64,000 bases of DNA from Gambelia wislizenii (GCA_030847615.1 JAUMIR010000001.1:288257187-288321186), one strand, 5' to 3'. Shown: positions 1 to 12,319, numbered from the stretch's first letter. Made by a program: numbers and translations. Notes: generated by a model from the letters alone, not told the origin.

Positions 1-409
1 AGCACAGCGGGACCAGCGGAGGAGGCTCTGGAGAGCCCGCAAAAGGCAGCGGTGGCAGGAAGAAGCCACTCCGGTCACCACTGGCTGCACCCCAGCCCCT
101 CTCCGCCAGAACAAGCGCGACTGCAGGCCGGGGGAGGGCACCGCTGCTCGGCCGAGGAAGGCTCCAGAGGCGCGGAATGTCCCAAGTCCTGGGACGAACT
201 CCACTGCGGCGGTGCCCCTGGCGAACCCCCCCCCCAGTGACGTGGGACAGGATCCAGGTGCCGTGAGTGGGGCGCATGCCCTGGGGATGGGACCTCGGGG
301 GGGGGGGCAGAGCCAGTGGCCTTACCTGCATGGCTGGAAGAAGCCTTGGGCAGGGAGGCAATAAGGTGGCTAGCCAATTCATTTAGCCAGCCTAACCTCA
401 GGAGCGCCA

Positions 410-1949
410 GTGCCCAGACCATGGGGGGAGGATCAGGGCCCTTCAGGCCGCGCCTACGCAGCCCCCTCCCCCCACACGGCCCCCCATCGCAGCGCACCCC
501 CCATCTTGAGCTTTCCCCTTCACTCAGCCAGCCAATGTGGGTGCCACTCTCCCCACAGGTTACCCCAGACCCCACAGCCAGCTCCAGCAAATAATAACCA
601 GGCTGCTGATGCCACAAAGAAGAGGCAGAGGGGTGGCAAAGGGGGTGGAGCCAACAAAGGGAAGACCAAGCGCCCTCGCCTCCAGGCACAGGTGGCTGGG
701 GGGACAGCGCCGAGCCCATACCTGGCACCAGCAAGGGGGTCACCAGTCACACTAGACCACTCAGTGAGGAGGAGGAAGGCGACTGGGAACAAGGGGGGAT
801 ATGCACCACCCTCAAGATAAGAGGGCTAGAGAGGATGATGATGACAAAGACTTCATTTCCCTTTACACCTCAGAGGAGGACTCTGACAGCGACCAATCAG
901 ATCACAAGGAGGGCGAATTGTCAGAGGAGGAGACGGAGGGGACGAATGCATGCCCATCGACATGCCATTTTCCCCCCGAGGACTTTTCAGTGTTATTCAA
1001 GAAGACAGTCAGAACCCTGGGTCTGAGTCTTCCTACTGCCCCACAAACACAGATGGATCCAGATCTTCCGGAGGTCTCTGGGGAATTTTTTCCAGAAGCC
1101 CATCCAGTGGCATTGGAGATGCCGGTCCCGGCGGCAGTAATGAGGCTAAGCTACGACGAATGGAAGGCACCGGCGGTGGCCAAACCACAGCCCTCCATTG
1201 CCAAGCGGCTGTATTCCCTACCCAAGAAGGTCATGGGGAAACTACAGGTCCCACTCATTGATGCTCTGGTTTCAGAGTAGGTCTCTTCAGCAATTTTTTG
1301 CAAAGATGGGGGAAGAGGCCTTGAAAGTACCAGAGGATAGGCAAATGGATTTGGCCCTGAGGCGGGCACATGAAGCTATATCATTAGCCATCAGGGCCTC
1401 CACCGTGGCGACTATGATGGCCAGGGCGGCTATGCAGTGGTCAAAGGATGCCCTAAAGGATGTTTCTAGGGCGCAGACAAGAATTCGCCAGGATCTCAAC
1501 AAGCTGTCTAAGGTCTCGGCCTTCCTAGCCGACAGCACCCTGGATTCAGTGCAGTTCTGCGCAAGAGCCCAAGATGACAGGTATGGCTGAAGTCCTGGAA
1601 CGTGGACTTCAAGTCAAAACAGAACTTGGTGTCATCGCCATTCCTCGGTGAGAAGTTGTTTGGGGAGTCGCTGGAACCGGTGCTGGTGGAAGATAAGGAG
1701 AAGAAGAAGAAGACACTCGCTTCCCACAGGAGAGAGGAGAAAAGATATGCCAAGAAATATCGCTCCTTTCTCCCATCCGGTAGTCACCACTCCAGTGGGA
1801 ACTCATCCAACCAGTCTAGTTCCAGGGACGGAAGATCCCAACGACAACGATGGGGAGAGAACAGATACCAGCGTAAAAGCCAACAGGGAGGAGCGAACAA
1901 GACCTCTCACACCCAGTCCTCCAAACGAACCTCCAAATCCCACCTATGA
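410..1949 (+). pseudogene. gag-like region of DIRS copy A, broken into three frames
   Basis: There are three overlapping open segments. The first (about 410-820) ends in a Lys/Arg-rich stretch resembling a nuclear localisation signal (KKRQRGGKGGG, then KTKRPRLQ). The second (801-1280) begins with a strongly acidic run of Asp/Glu/Ser, followed by a Pro-rich part. The third (1198-1590) is an Ala-rich, probably helical segment with many Met/Ala/Arg residues. Another frame (1602-1949) is Ser/Arg/Lys-rich. DIRS gag proteins are poorly conserved, so the assignment rests mainly on position immediately upstream of the reverse transcriptase and on the charge pattern. No zinc knuckle is visible in the part present. 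The frame changes suggest decay; some could be base-calling errors. Confidence 0.6.
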
Positions 1950-3831
1950 CAATCTCTCCCAGGTGGGAGGAAGACTGCAGGCATTCGTGGGGGCTTGGGA
2001 AAACTCTACCTCGGACAGGTGGGTCCTGCAATCTATCTGGCAGGGGTACCAGATAGAGTTCTCCCGACTTTCCTCACATTGGTTTCTGCCCACACCAGTA
2101 CCCAAGGACGGCCTCAAGCAATCCCTGATGATGGAAGCCATTCAGCATCTCCTGGACATGAGAGCCATAGAGGAAGTTCAATGCTTGCAACAGGGAAAGG
2201 GATGTTACTCCATACTTTTCCTAGTACCAAAAAAAAAATGGTACATGGAGAGCGGTCATCAATCCAAGGGGAGTGAACAAATTTGTCAGGAAAAGGAAGT
2301 TCAGGATGGAAACTTTGAAGCACATCTTGGAGGCCATAAGACCAGGGGATTACCTGTCCTCGCTGGATTTACAGGATGCGTACCTCCACATCCCAATTCA
2401 TCCGGATCACCACCAATTTCTGCGTTTTTGTTACAACAACAGGCACTTCCAATACAAGGCCCTCCCCTTTGGGCTTTCCTCAGCTCCCAGGGTATTCACA
2501 AAGATTGTGGTTGCCTTGGTAGCCTCATGGAGATGTTCAGGGATACATGTATATCCTTACTTAGACGATCTCCTGATCCATTCCCAATCCAAACAGGGAG
2601 CGGAAAGGGATCTCACCTTCGTCATGGATTCGCTCCAGCATCATGGATTCCAGATAAACATGTAAAAGAGCTCACTGATTCCATCCCAGCAGATAAAGCA
2701 CCTGGGGGCGCTGGTGTGCTCGGCGGAGGGCCAGATCCGACTCCCTGTAGAACGGATCAAGGCAATTCAGACTGCGATGCAGAAAGCCCTGGATGCAGCC
2801 AGATTGGACATCATGCACCTAGCTCATCTACAGGGCTTCATGATAGCGGCAATAGACTGTGTCGCATGGGCAAGATTTCATGCCAGAGCTCTTCAGTGGT
2901 CCCTCCTCCCCTTCCAGGAGGAAATAGCCAACAGGAGGCACCAGATGGTGAGACTCCTGAGGGAGGTCAGGACATCCTTAAGATGGTGGCTTTCCCCAGC
3001 AATCCAGAAAGGTCGCCACCTGTGGATCCGGGACAGGATCCAGATCACAACAGATGCCAGTCTGCGGGGATGGGGAGCACACTGCGGAACCCAGCTGGCA
3101 CAGGGGAGATGGACCCCAGAGGAAGCGGCCCACAGCATCAACTGGTTGGAGCTGGGGGCAGTCAGACTAGCCCTCAAGGAATTTTTACACCTGCTCAGAG
3201 ACAGGTCAGTGCTCATCAGAACAGACAACGTCACAACAAAGGTGCACATAAATCACCGGGGGGGGGGTCCAGGTCACGAACCCTCATGCAGAAGTCATCT
3301 CGTCTATTCACTTGGGCCAAGAACCACCTGGAATCCATATCGGCGGAACACCTTCAGGGAGTCCTCAACCGGAAGGTGGACTGGCTCAGCCGGTCGGACA
3401 TAGACCAGGGAGAATGGAGTCTGAACCCAGAGGTGTTCAACGACGTAGTTTGGATCCTGGGACAACCGGAGATAGACCTGTTCGCCTCTCCCGCAAACGC
3501 GAAGCTCCCCCTCTTCATCTCCAGGTACATGTCAGAAGGAGCATTGGACATAGATGACCTTATGTGCCCTTGGCCAAGAACACTACTCTGCGCTTTTCCA
3601 CCGGTCCAACTGATCCCCAGAGTGCTCAGCAGAGTCTGAATGGAGGAGGCGGAGATCATACTGGTCGCCCCAGAGTGGCCCCGAAAAGCATGGTTCCCGG
3701 ATATCCTGGAGATGCAGGTGGACTCAGTGCCTCTCCTGCTTCGAATAGACCTACTGTCGCAAGGCCAGGTGCATCATCCGGACCCAGCCTGGCTACAGCT
3801 TCGCGCATGGAGATTGAGTGCCAGATGTTGA
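1950..3831 (+). pseudogene. reverse transcriptase-RNase H of DIRS copy A, frameshifted
   Basis: The N-terminal RT segment is open to about 2228. The frame then changes at a run of ten A (2229-2238), and the RT core continues at 2273-2665. The core holds the motif A region (LDLQDAY, 2363-2383), the PFGLSSAPR motif, and the catalytic YLDD at 2558-2569. A stop follows at 2663-2665. RNase H is open at 2714-3403 with TTDAS (first catalytic Asp at 3053-3055), a WLELGAV segment carrying the Glu, and RTDN carrying the next Asp. The frame changes again at a run of ten G (3258-3267). The DIRS linker signature with DLFAS and NAKL lies near 3475-3510, and a further segment with APEWPRKAWFPD reaches 3831. 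The enzyme would make cDNA from element RNA; this copy cannot. Confidence 0.85.
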
Positions 3832-4856
3832 CGACATGGGGATATTCTCGCCCGCTGGTAGGAACAATTCTGGCATCGAGAAGGGAATCCACCCAGCGGA
3901 TCTACGAGTACAGCTTTAGGATGTTTCGTCGATGGTGCAGATGCAAGGGACAGGACTTCAGGGAGGTCCCGGTCCCGGTGTTGTTGGATTTTCTCCAGGA
4001 CGGAGTCGATGCCGGACTCCGCCCGAATACACTGAAAAGACAGGTCACAGCAGTAATGTCATTCCTGTCTCCAGAGGAAGCTACAGCAATATCAGTGCAC
4101 CCCCATGTAAGGGGCCTTACCAACTTGGCCCCACCAACAATACACCAGTTTCCTTCATGGGATCTTCACACGGTGCTGAAAGCCTTAACAGTGCACCCTT
4201 TTGAGCCTATTCGGGAGGTGCATCTGAAATTCCTAACATGGAAGGTTCTTTTCCTGGTGGCTATCACCTCAGCCTGCAGAGTATCGGAACTGGCGGCGCT
4301 ATCTATCAGAAGAGACTTATGTATCTTCAGACAAGACTCAGTAGTCCTTTGACTACGCCCTGACTTCAAGCCAAAGGTGGATTCGGCTTTTCAAAGATCT
4401 CAGAAAGTGGTCCTGCCTTCCTTTTGCCTGAAGCCAGAAAGGGAGTTAGAAAGGATATGGCACACCCTGGATGTTTGCAGAGCACTCAAAGTATACATCA
4501 AAAGAACGGCACCCTTCAGAGTCTCTGAAGTGTTATTCGTCTCTCCCCACTCAAAGTACTTGGGGTACAAAGTACAAAGTCTCACCCTCCACCTGGCGCG
4601 TTGGATAAAGTGCTACATAGTGTTGTGCTATGAGTCCCTGGGAAAACCGGTACCGGGGGGCATCATGGCTCACTCCACAAGAAGCGCAGCAGCCTCGACG
4701 GCCTGGGGAAAAGACGCCCCTTGGAGGAAATCTGCAGAGCAGCAACATGGAGAACTCCCTCAACCTTTGTCAGGCACTACCGACTGGACAGAGTGCAGTC
4801 AGCGGAGGCCGCCTTTGGGAGGAGGGTGCTACAGCGAGTTCTAAAGCCCTAGAAGT
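3832..4856 (+). pseudogene. tyrosine recombinase of DIRS copy A, broken
   Basis: The N-terminal SAM-like part (RRESTQRIYEYSF through LRPNTLKRQ) is followed by the catalytic domain. Box I is recognisable as TSACRVSELAAL, with its Arg codon at 4278-4280. A stop near 4350-4352 breaks the frame. The next open segment (4377-4844) carries the H-x-x-R box as HSTR at 4671-4682. The candidate nucleophile Tyr is read in yet another frame, in HYRLDR at 4778-4780. All recognised catalytic positions are therefore present but split over frames. In DIRS elements this enzyme inserts a circular DNA intermediate by site-specific recombination, which explains the lack of a target-site duplication. A short C-terminal tail runs to a stop near 4845. 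Confidence 0.82.
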
Positions 4857-4900
4857 CAGAGGGTCGCCCTTGCCCACCCGGTCTGGAAGCTTTAGTAAAT

Positions 4901-5001
4901 CCCAAGCATACGGGTGCTCTGGAGCCCTCTCCACTGGGAAAAGGAACGTTGGTCTTACCTGTGATAAGTTCTTTTCCAGTGTAGAGGTGAAGAGCATCTG
5001 G
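4901..5001 (+). repeat. internal complementary region of DIRS copy A
   Basis: The first half (from CCCAAGCATACGGGTGCTC at 4901) repeats the right terminus at 5275-5319 in direct orientation. The second half (about 4934-5001, including GGTCTTACCTGTGATAAG) is the reverse complement of 5283-5350. The segment therefore carries copies of both element ends back to back. DIRS elements are proposed to use such a region as a template to close the circular intermediate. Confidence 0.75.
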
Positions 5002-5274
5002 CCCACCCAGGGCGAACGGGACGGCGTACCCAGAGGAGGAGGAGAGAAGATGCCTCATGTCCTAGGATGGAACTGCGAAAGCGGATTGCCTTGGTGCTAA
5101 AGCAGATCGTCTTGGTGGGATCATGGCTGGATGAGTCAAACTACGGCATCACGAGGCTGTGATATCGGCTGGCCAGCAGAGGGGTTGTCCCTCCTGGATG
5201 ACACCACTGGTGGTCAGGCTCTCCAAAATAAGAGTCTCTGTATCCTGCCTACCGGGAGCAAGTGGGAGGGACAA

Positions 5275-5350
5275 CCCAAGCATACGGATGCTCTTCGCCT
5301 CTACACTGGAAAAGAACGTATCACAGGTAAGACCAACGTTCCTTTCTCAG
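5275..5350 (+). repeat. right terminal inverted repeat of DIRS copy A (outer part)
   Basis: The sequence from CCCAAGCATACGGATGCTC to about CCAACGTTCC matches the internal complementary region in both orientations. The repeat probably extends further left, but its inner limit cannot be set without the left repeat, which is outside the window. Confidence 0.7.
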
Positions 5351-5767
5351 TGTAATTACTTTTTGTACAAGCTGCTGGTCCATGGTACAAAAGATACCAC
5401 TCTTTTCCTATCACACTATAGAAATGCACCCCAAGTATTAAACATTGTTCATGGCTTTAGTCATCGGGAAATATCAGAGCCTGAAAAGTTTCTTTTTTGG
5501 AACTCCTGCAATTCCCTGGCCAGTGAAGATCCAAAGTGGTCAAACATGGATATAAAAGAATGATTAAATGGCTAGACCTTTCAGCTTGCCCTCATGGTTC
5601 AGTATCACAACCTCTAAACTCACTTAAGCATGTTAGATGCAAGTTTAAATTGTGTTAACTACCCTGTCTTCCAAGGGAATCAGGAGCTTCTTGTAGCTTA
5701 TATGAACTGTCTTATGTTCAGATATTCTTTACCTGATCTGGTTGTGATCATTAATGAGGTCTGTAAT
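5351..5767. other. non-coding stretch, nothing recognised
   Basis: AT-rich sequence between copy A and a MITE. No long reading frame, RNA gene or repeat family was recognised. Confidence 0.5.
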
Positions 5768-5974
5768 ATAGTCTGTATCCATGGATTCAATCAACTACAG
5801 CTTGAAAATATTTAAAAACAAATTCCAAAAAGCAAACCTTGCTGTTCAACATTTTATGTAAGGGACACCATTTTACTATGCCATTGTATATAATGGGACT
5901 TGAACATCCAATGGACTTTGGTATCCACGGGGTGTGTGGACCCAAACCACAGTGGATACTGAGAGCACACTGTA
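5768..5974 (-). mobile_element. MER2/Tigger-like MITE, copy 1
   Basis: The ends carry the TGTATCCATGG / CAGTATCCACTG type terminal inverted repeat, with TA at both borders. The core (AAAAAGCAAACCTTGCTG, GACACCATTTT, ATAATGGGACTTGAAC) is shared with the elements at 49712-50430 and 53063-53254. The GGTATCCACGG motif is typical of the pogo/Tigger-derived MER2 group. It is non-coding. Confidence 0.65.
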
Positions 5975-6085
5975 CTTTCAATGCTGAAAGTTGTGCTAGT
6001 ATGAATCCTACATTATAGATTGCAAGTTCATGGCTGAAGTTAATGCTCACGTTTCATTCTCTTAATGATTATACTAAATCAACAA

Positions 6086-6138
6086 TTATTATTATTATTG
6101 GCATTATTGTTGTTGTTATTATTATTATTATTATTATT
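6086..6138 (+). repeat. (ATT)n / (GTT)n microsatellite
   Basis: ATT triplets interrupted by GTT triplets. Confidence 0.95.
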
Positions 6139-8204
6139 GATTATGGTCTATGTGAAAAGGAGTGATTCATCACTGGACTGCAAAGAACCCAGAATACTTT
6201 ATTATCATAAAAACATAAGGGAAATGGAGCTGCTGCTTCTACCAAATCAAGGAATTGTAATCAAAACATTGTAAAAAAAAAAAAAAGCACTTTGGGCATT
6301 GCTGTAAGAGTCTGATTTGTAGAAGAAAGCTGTTTTCAGACCTATTTATCATGTACTATCTATGTTCCTCTAAACCGCCACCAGATAGCACCTGATTGCC
6401 TCTCTCTCTCTCTTTTGTGGGAGCAGGGACATTTATTTCATTTGCAGCCAATAGCATGGCTACTGGTAAGTAGCCAGCAAACCCGCACACAATAGGAGTG
6501 ACATTATCAGGCATCTTTTGTGAAGTCTTCACAAGACTGGTAGTGGAAGTAAATTCATTTGTCGGAGCTAGTCTGGGGTGGTTGCATGTGTGTACTGATA
6601 AGACATTACCCTTATTCGTATTAAGAAATGCTTCTTACCTTTTGGACTAGCGAGATGAATGAAGTGGTTACAGTTTCCAGTAAGTAATACTGTCATGTTG
6701 ATGACATTGCTACCACACTCCAGCCTTAAAATAGTGGGTGTGTGCATTTTATTATCATAAGGTTAGACTTCCCAGTTGGCTGTGCATCTTGACAGGATAT
6801 AAACTCTGGAAACAGTCTGTAATTCTGACATTTCTGGAGTTGGCTTGCCCATCAAATACTGTGTTTTTTTCCTCAAATGTCTCCCATTTTCTTTCTGATC
6901 TAACATTTTTTTTCTCTCCAAATACATACTGCACTATATTTACTAATCTCTTGTGTTCCTCCATACTTGAAATGCTTGACACTAAGTGGAAATACATTTT
7001 TAAATATAGAGAGGAAAGGCTGTTATTTTTTTATTTAGCTTTTACTGTGTAATGGCATTTGTGACAAGGTTATTTGCTTCAATATAATTTTGTGTACTGA
7101 TTAGCATTCTTTGAAAAGGGCCTTGAGGCACATTGCTTGGAAAGGCACTATATGTGTAAGGAATGGGAGGATAAATGACCTTCATTTAAATGCAGTCAAG
7201 TAATCATTATCAAAGTTTTAAGCAACTTGAACTGCTGAACATGAGGTATGATGACAATAATTGCTGGTGTCCTTAAAGGACAGAGACAACTATTTTGATC
7301 ATTATCACAGCCTTAAAGTTCATACCAAAAAAGAGATAGCTCCTTTCTTTATGTAAAAGCAGGGTGATAAATCATGATTAAAAAAATAAAAATAAAATAT
7401 GGAAGTTCAACTTTTAAGAATTGCTCTCATTGACTTCCATGGCAATGGTGTACAGGTTCAAGAGTGTGAGTGTGTAAATATTGCTACCACTAAAAAAGTA
7501 AACCATTTTGTTCAAACAATGGAAAGGAAGTGCATTCTGCTAGAATTTTGAAGAACTTGGTGGTGCTTGAGGGAAGATTACTGACACCATTCACTTATCC
7601 TATTCCATCAGTAGGATAAGTACTGCACTTGTTTGCAGCAGGTATGGTGGCAACCATTGCTTCCTGATCATTACTAAGAAGCTTAGTCACAAAAGCTCTA
7701 TACATGTGTAGCTTATATTTTTGAGTTCTTGTTGGCATTAAAATGTATTGTTGCTCTGACAGGAAGTGAATAGGTAAAAGACTCTTGGCATCTAAAAACA
7801 CTCACAGGGCTCCTCCCTCTTGGTGCATGATCATAATCTTAGTGTAAGTGATTTTACTAAAGGCTCCATGAAATTTTAGGGAGCTGTGTCTATCACTGTA
7901 ACAGAATGGCTCTGAGGAAAAAGATTCATCAGGAATTCTCCCAGACTTTAATAGAGTGCTTTCATATACCTATCTAGGCCACCTTGTCAGGCATTCCTGA
8001 GAATTCTATGGCTTTCCTTTCCTTCTTCACAAATACAGTGGTTGGTCAAACACTGAACCCTGTTTTTGTACTGCTGATATGTCGGTAGGAGAGGCTATAA
8101 TGATGCCATTGTCATAGACAAATCAGTACCTGATTTAGGTAAGGATTTTGTGACCGCTTGTAGCCTTAAGAGGGAGAGCTAAAAGTATCCTTTTTTCCCC
8201 AGCA
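6139..8204. other. AT-rich intronic DNA, nothing recognised
   Basis: Contains a poly-A run near 6272 and short CT runs. No coding frame longer than expected by chance and no clear repeat family. Confidence 0.5.
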
Positions 8205-8850
8205 GAAGCTAGTGAATCAACCGTGGCAGCTAAAAAAGCCAATGCAATTCTAGGCTGCATCAATGGAAGTCTAGTGTCTAGATCGAGGGAAGTAATAGTG
8301 TCACTCTATTCTGCTTTGGTCAGACCTCACCTGGAATACTGTGTCCAGTTCTGGGTACCACAATTCCAGAAGGATATTGACATGCTGGAATGTGTGCAGA
8401 GGGTGACCAGAATGGTTGGGGGTCTGGAAGCCATGCCTTATGAGGAGTGGCTTAGGGAGCTGGGTATGTTTAGCCTGGAGAATAGAAGGTTTAGAGCGGA
8501 CATGGTAGCAGTGTTTAAATATTTGAAGGGATGTCATATTGAGGGTGGAGCAAGCTTGTTCTCTGCTGCTCCAGAGACAAGGAGACGGAGCAATGGATTC
8601 AAACTACAGGAAAAGAGATTCCATCTAAACATTAGGAAGAACTTCTGGACAGTAAGAGTTGTTTGGCAGTGGAATGTGCTGCCTCAGAGTGTGGTGGAGT
8701 CTCTTTGTTTGGAGGTTTTTAAGCAGAGGCTGGATGGCCTTCTGTCAGGAGTGCTTTGAGTGGGTATTCCTGCATGGCAGGGGGTTGGACTAGATGGCCC
8801 TTGTGGTCTCTTCCAGCTCTATGATTCTTTGATTCTGTAATTCTATGAAT
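8205..8850 (+). mobile_element. CR1 LINE, 5'-truncated 3' end
   Basis: The end of a reverse-transcriptase ORF is followed by the CR1 3' end: a GGTTGGACTAGATGG block, CTTCCAGCTCTATG, and degenerate ATTCTATG-type octamers to 8848. CR1 elements typically end in such octamers rather than poly-A and are usually 5' truncated, as here. Confidence 0.88.
8223..8759 (+). pseudogene. CR1 reverse-transcriptase C-terminal fragment
   Basis: 178 codons are open up to the natural stop. The segment contains the conserved CR1 landmarks SLYSALVRPHLEYC, the LRELGMFSLENRR block, FKYLKG, and a C-terminal VVESLCLEVFKQRLD. It covers only the region after the polymerase motifs; the endonuclease and polymerase core are absent, so it has no activity. 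The unbroken frame suggests a fairly young insertion. The apparent start codon is arbitrary because the element is truncated upstream. Confidence 0.85.
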
Positions 8851-8905
8851 TGCAACCCAATTTGAATACAGCTGACCTTGCTTTGTTTACTGAAGTTCTT
8901 TTGGG

Positions 8906-9180
8906 CTAGACTGCTCTATGTAAGGCTGCCTTGAAGACAGTTTCAGCTTTTCAGCTAGAACAGAATATGGCATCCTTGATGCTGGAAGGGACAAATTGTT
9001 CAAAGGACATTATAGCTTATTTTGTGTCAACGGCACTGGCTTCCTGTATGCTTCCAGCACAATTCAAAGTGCTGCTTTTGGCCTTTGAGGTACTAAATGA
9101 TTTGAAACCAATTTACAAATCTTCTCAGTATTCGCAGTATCTTCCTCCGTATCCTTCTGTCTTGGGCCTCTATAACAGGT
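8906..9180 (+). mobile_element. L2-like LINE fragment (RT C-terminal region)
   Basis: The nucleotide pattern CTGCTCTATGTAAGGCTGCC, CAGAATATGGCATCC, CTTCCTGTATGCTTCC, CACAATTCAAAGTGCTG matches the late reverse-transcriptase region of vertebrate L2 elements. The reading frame is decayed. Confidence 0.65.
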
Positions 9181-12143
9181 GCTGCTGTGCCTAGTGTTTC
9201 TCCCACAAACCTTGCTTTGATGATGCACCTCCCCCATGATTTTCCCCAAATCTTGCATTTCATTAATCCTGTTTTGTGTACAAGAGCATGGTACAGGTGG
9301 GAGTCCCCTCAAAAGCAACCATTTTGGGTACAGTTATTCTGCCATTCATTGTGGGTACAAAGTAAACACCTACTGAGCATGGGAGAAGTGGTCTTTCTGT
9401 TTACCATTACTGTCTTCTACACATCTTCTTCTACACATCTGGGAGATTTGTTCTGGGGCTCTCAGGTTTTAGAAATTACAAATTAGCCACTGCAAGGGGA
9501 AAGAGATAAGATATAAACAATGAGTTTTTATTTCTCTAAGGGACAATAGGAAAATTGATTGTCTTTCTTTTCTACCGAACAAGGATTCGCTCCCAAAATC
9601 CAAGGGATGACATCATTCCTTATAGCTGAAGCGAAGGCTTAACCACATTATTGATGGTTGAGTCCATCAGTGCCACCCAGTCCAATTCAGCATTCTCTTT
9701 TATTCTCCCTTTGCTTTCCCTGCTACCTCATTCACTGAGATTTTCCAGCACCAGAGCCATACCTAAGACTTTCTTTATCTGTAATAGATAGAAGCAGCAA
9801 CAGTGGCTGCTGTTTGGTCTGAAAAACCAAGTAGGATCTTTGATCCCTTGTTGTACAGCAGTAGAAGTAATATTCAGTTGCTGCACTTTGAGGCAAATCC
9901 CAGGGTACAATTCCTGAGCACAGGATAAAATAAGCAAGTGAGGCATGGGCAAATGGCTACTGCTGCCCTGTCTTCCCCCTTGTGTTTTGTATTTTCTAGA
10001 TTTGGGACACAGGGCAACAAAACTGAAGTCCTTCTTGTTCTGAGTCCCCTACAGCAAACATAGGTAAAACTGGGGGAGAGAAAAGTACTTACAATTTCTG
10101 TTAATCACTTTGATAAGTGTTCTGTAGTAGAATTAATGCAATTGGAGCAACTGCATTTTCCTGAAATATACATTCATTGAAATTTGACACACGGTGGTGA
10201 AAAAAAGAATCTGGGAAGATGCAGATATTCTGACATGTAAGTGAAAATTATGAACCGAAGAAGACCTTTCCCATCTCCATGATATGGGCCTTTCCTTTAC
10301 CTGTTACAAAGCTTAAGGTTTTCTCTGATACAGACACCCTTTGGCTATGTACAAATGCATCTCAAAGTGTAAAAATTCACCTAGGATAATACATCTCTGT
10401 TATATTAGCAACAGGCTGGTCTGGAAATCAGTTTAGTCCCCTGTTACTTACTTTCCTGCTGCAAATGATATTTCGGCAAAGGAATAACTTGTATTCCCTT
10501 TTTATATCCAGAGCAATAAACTGTTATACTATGGAAGCAATTCTACAGAGCCATTTAGTCAGTGGTGCTTGGAAGGAATGTGTTCAATGTGTGCTTTAGT
10601 GGATTAATATACATTGCAGTTCTGTTGCTTTCAAGAAATCATTTGAAGTAACAGCATGGAACTCCTTCTCTTTTTGAAATACCGTACCTATGGATTCTCC
10701 CACCCCTTTCAGATGCCTGTGGTCATTTTTTTTTAAATGGCTTAGACAAAATGCCGTGTGTGTAAATTGGATGTTACTTTAAATAAACAAGGTTATTCTG
10801 GATATTGTTTTACTAGCACTGCCATTGATTATATGTCGCAATTGTGAGTTTATGGGGCTTTCTCTTAGGTATTACCTTAGCTCTATTTCTGTGATTATGC
10901 CAGGTTTTCAGTAGATCTGTGTCAATGAGGGTCAGTTTGATGGCAGTGGAAGTAGTGTGGGACATAGGTTCAAATCCCTATGCATCCCTTGAACATGCTT
11001 GCTGGGTGGCTTCAGGCAAGTTAATCCTGATCACTTCATTCTACCTTTTAGTGCTATTGTGAGAATATTGATTGTAGGCTGTTATTGCTGCTTAAAAGAG
11101 AAATTTCTATGGAAAGTATAGTATAAAAATGTACCAAGCATGGATGCCTGTTTTCTTTTGCATGTTTTCTCATTTTCAGATTTTTCTAAATCAGTGCTCT
11201 GCTCTTTTTCATGTGTCAAGCTGCAGTAAGAATTGGGCATTAATGCCAAAATCTGTCTTCTCATTATAGCTGTTATTAATGTATTTTGTGTGCATATTTA
11301 TTAAAATGATTTATTATCTCCTTATCTACCCCGAGGCATTCTAGAATGCAGTGTAAGTGTAATAGCTCTATCAGATATTGTGTGTAATGTGATGGAATAA
11401 AACTTTCAAGACAAATCCATTCAAGGCAGTACAGTCTTTTTTATGTCTAAGGCTTTTTTACACGGTTACTATATCAATCTGATAATTTGAGACCTGAATT
11501 ATATAACACAAAAATGCTGTACTGAACAGGAGGTGAGATCTTTATTTGAAGTTTACTTGAATTGGTCTGTGAAGTTATTTTTAGATGTTACATTCTCATA
11601 ACATCTACATAACCTGGTTAACTCTAATCTGATTTTTCCATGCTTTTTAAGGAGTGCTGAGGATTGCTTTAGGGAATAGAGTCTTTTTCAAACTGAGTTT
11701 TCTGAATAAAGTCGGGGTCGTTGTGTTCCTAGAGAGATTGGCTGAATGCCATAAAAATGTGCTGTGACTGTTTCCAAGTCTGTCACTCAGCAATCTGAGT
11801 GGCATTATACTGCATTATTCCCAGGTATTCTGCAATTTTAGTAGAAGAGTGACTTTGCTGTACCTTAACAGAAAACTATATTTTATGTATTTATTCAGGA
11901 CACATATGTGCCACCTCATAACATAGTTCTCTCTCTCTGGCTTAGAAGAAACAAAAATTAAAACAATTTTAATACAAAATGGAACACACATTCCATAGCA
12001 TCAAAAGCAACATAAAATGAAATAAAACTCACAGCATCCACAAAGTAAACACTGACAAAATGCAGACATAATATGGTCATTTCACCCAGTAATTTGGCAG
12101 CCCTATTTTGAATCAAATGCAGTTTGCAAACTGTAATGCAATA
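9181..12143. other. intronic DNA with weak repeat remnants
   Basis: Two weak remnants are visible. About 10925-11090 resembles a tRNA-derived SINE (GGTTCAAATCCC box-B-like motif near 10968, then a GGCAAGTTAATC-type region). About 11890-12110 resembles a reversed L2-type 3' region. The rest shows no recognised feature. Confidence 0.4.
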
Positions 12144-12244
12144 CAGGTTGAGTATCCCTTATCCAGAACTCCAAAATCCAAAATACTCCAAAACTTTTTG
12201 AGTTACATACCTGTATTGTATTAGTGAGGCTGGAGAGAGATGCA

Positions 12245-12319
12245 AGGATCTGTGAAATGGCAGGAGGTGTGGATTCATGCCAACCACTATGTTTGGATTC
12301 CTACCATTTCACAGATCCT
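12245..12319. repeat. foldback inverted repeat inside the Tigger3-like MITE
   Basis: The arms 12245-12265 and 12299-12319 are complementary over 21 bp with one mismatch, around a 33-nt spacer. Weaker complementarity extends outwards to about 12224 and 12338. Confidence 0.85.

Larger units (their letters stand above)
1..5350 (+). mobile_element. DIRS-type tyrosine-recombinase retrotransposon, copy A (5' end outside window)
   Basis: The module order is a basic/acidic gag-like region, reverse transcriptase, RNase H, the DIRS-specific linker and a tyrosine recombinase. An internal complementary region (4901-5001) and a terminal inverted repeat (about 5275-5350) follow. This order, with a recombinase in place of a DDE integrase and no LTRs, is diagnostic of the DIRS order. 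The left inverted repeat lies before base 1. The segment is much more GC-rich than the flanking intron. All reading frames are broken by frameshifts and stops, so the copy is dead. It lies in the same orientation as FIGN. The right edge is placed where the terminal repeat stops matching the internal complementary region; DIRS elements make no target duplication that could confirm it. Confidence 0.88.

Noticed and set aside
75..743. A 222-codon minus-strand frame at the window start
   Set aside because: Antisense to the GC-rich gag region of DIRS copy A. Low-complexity Pro/Ser/Gly composition with no recognisable domain.
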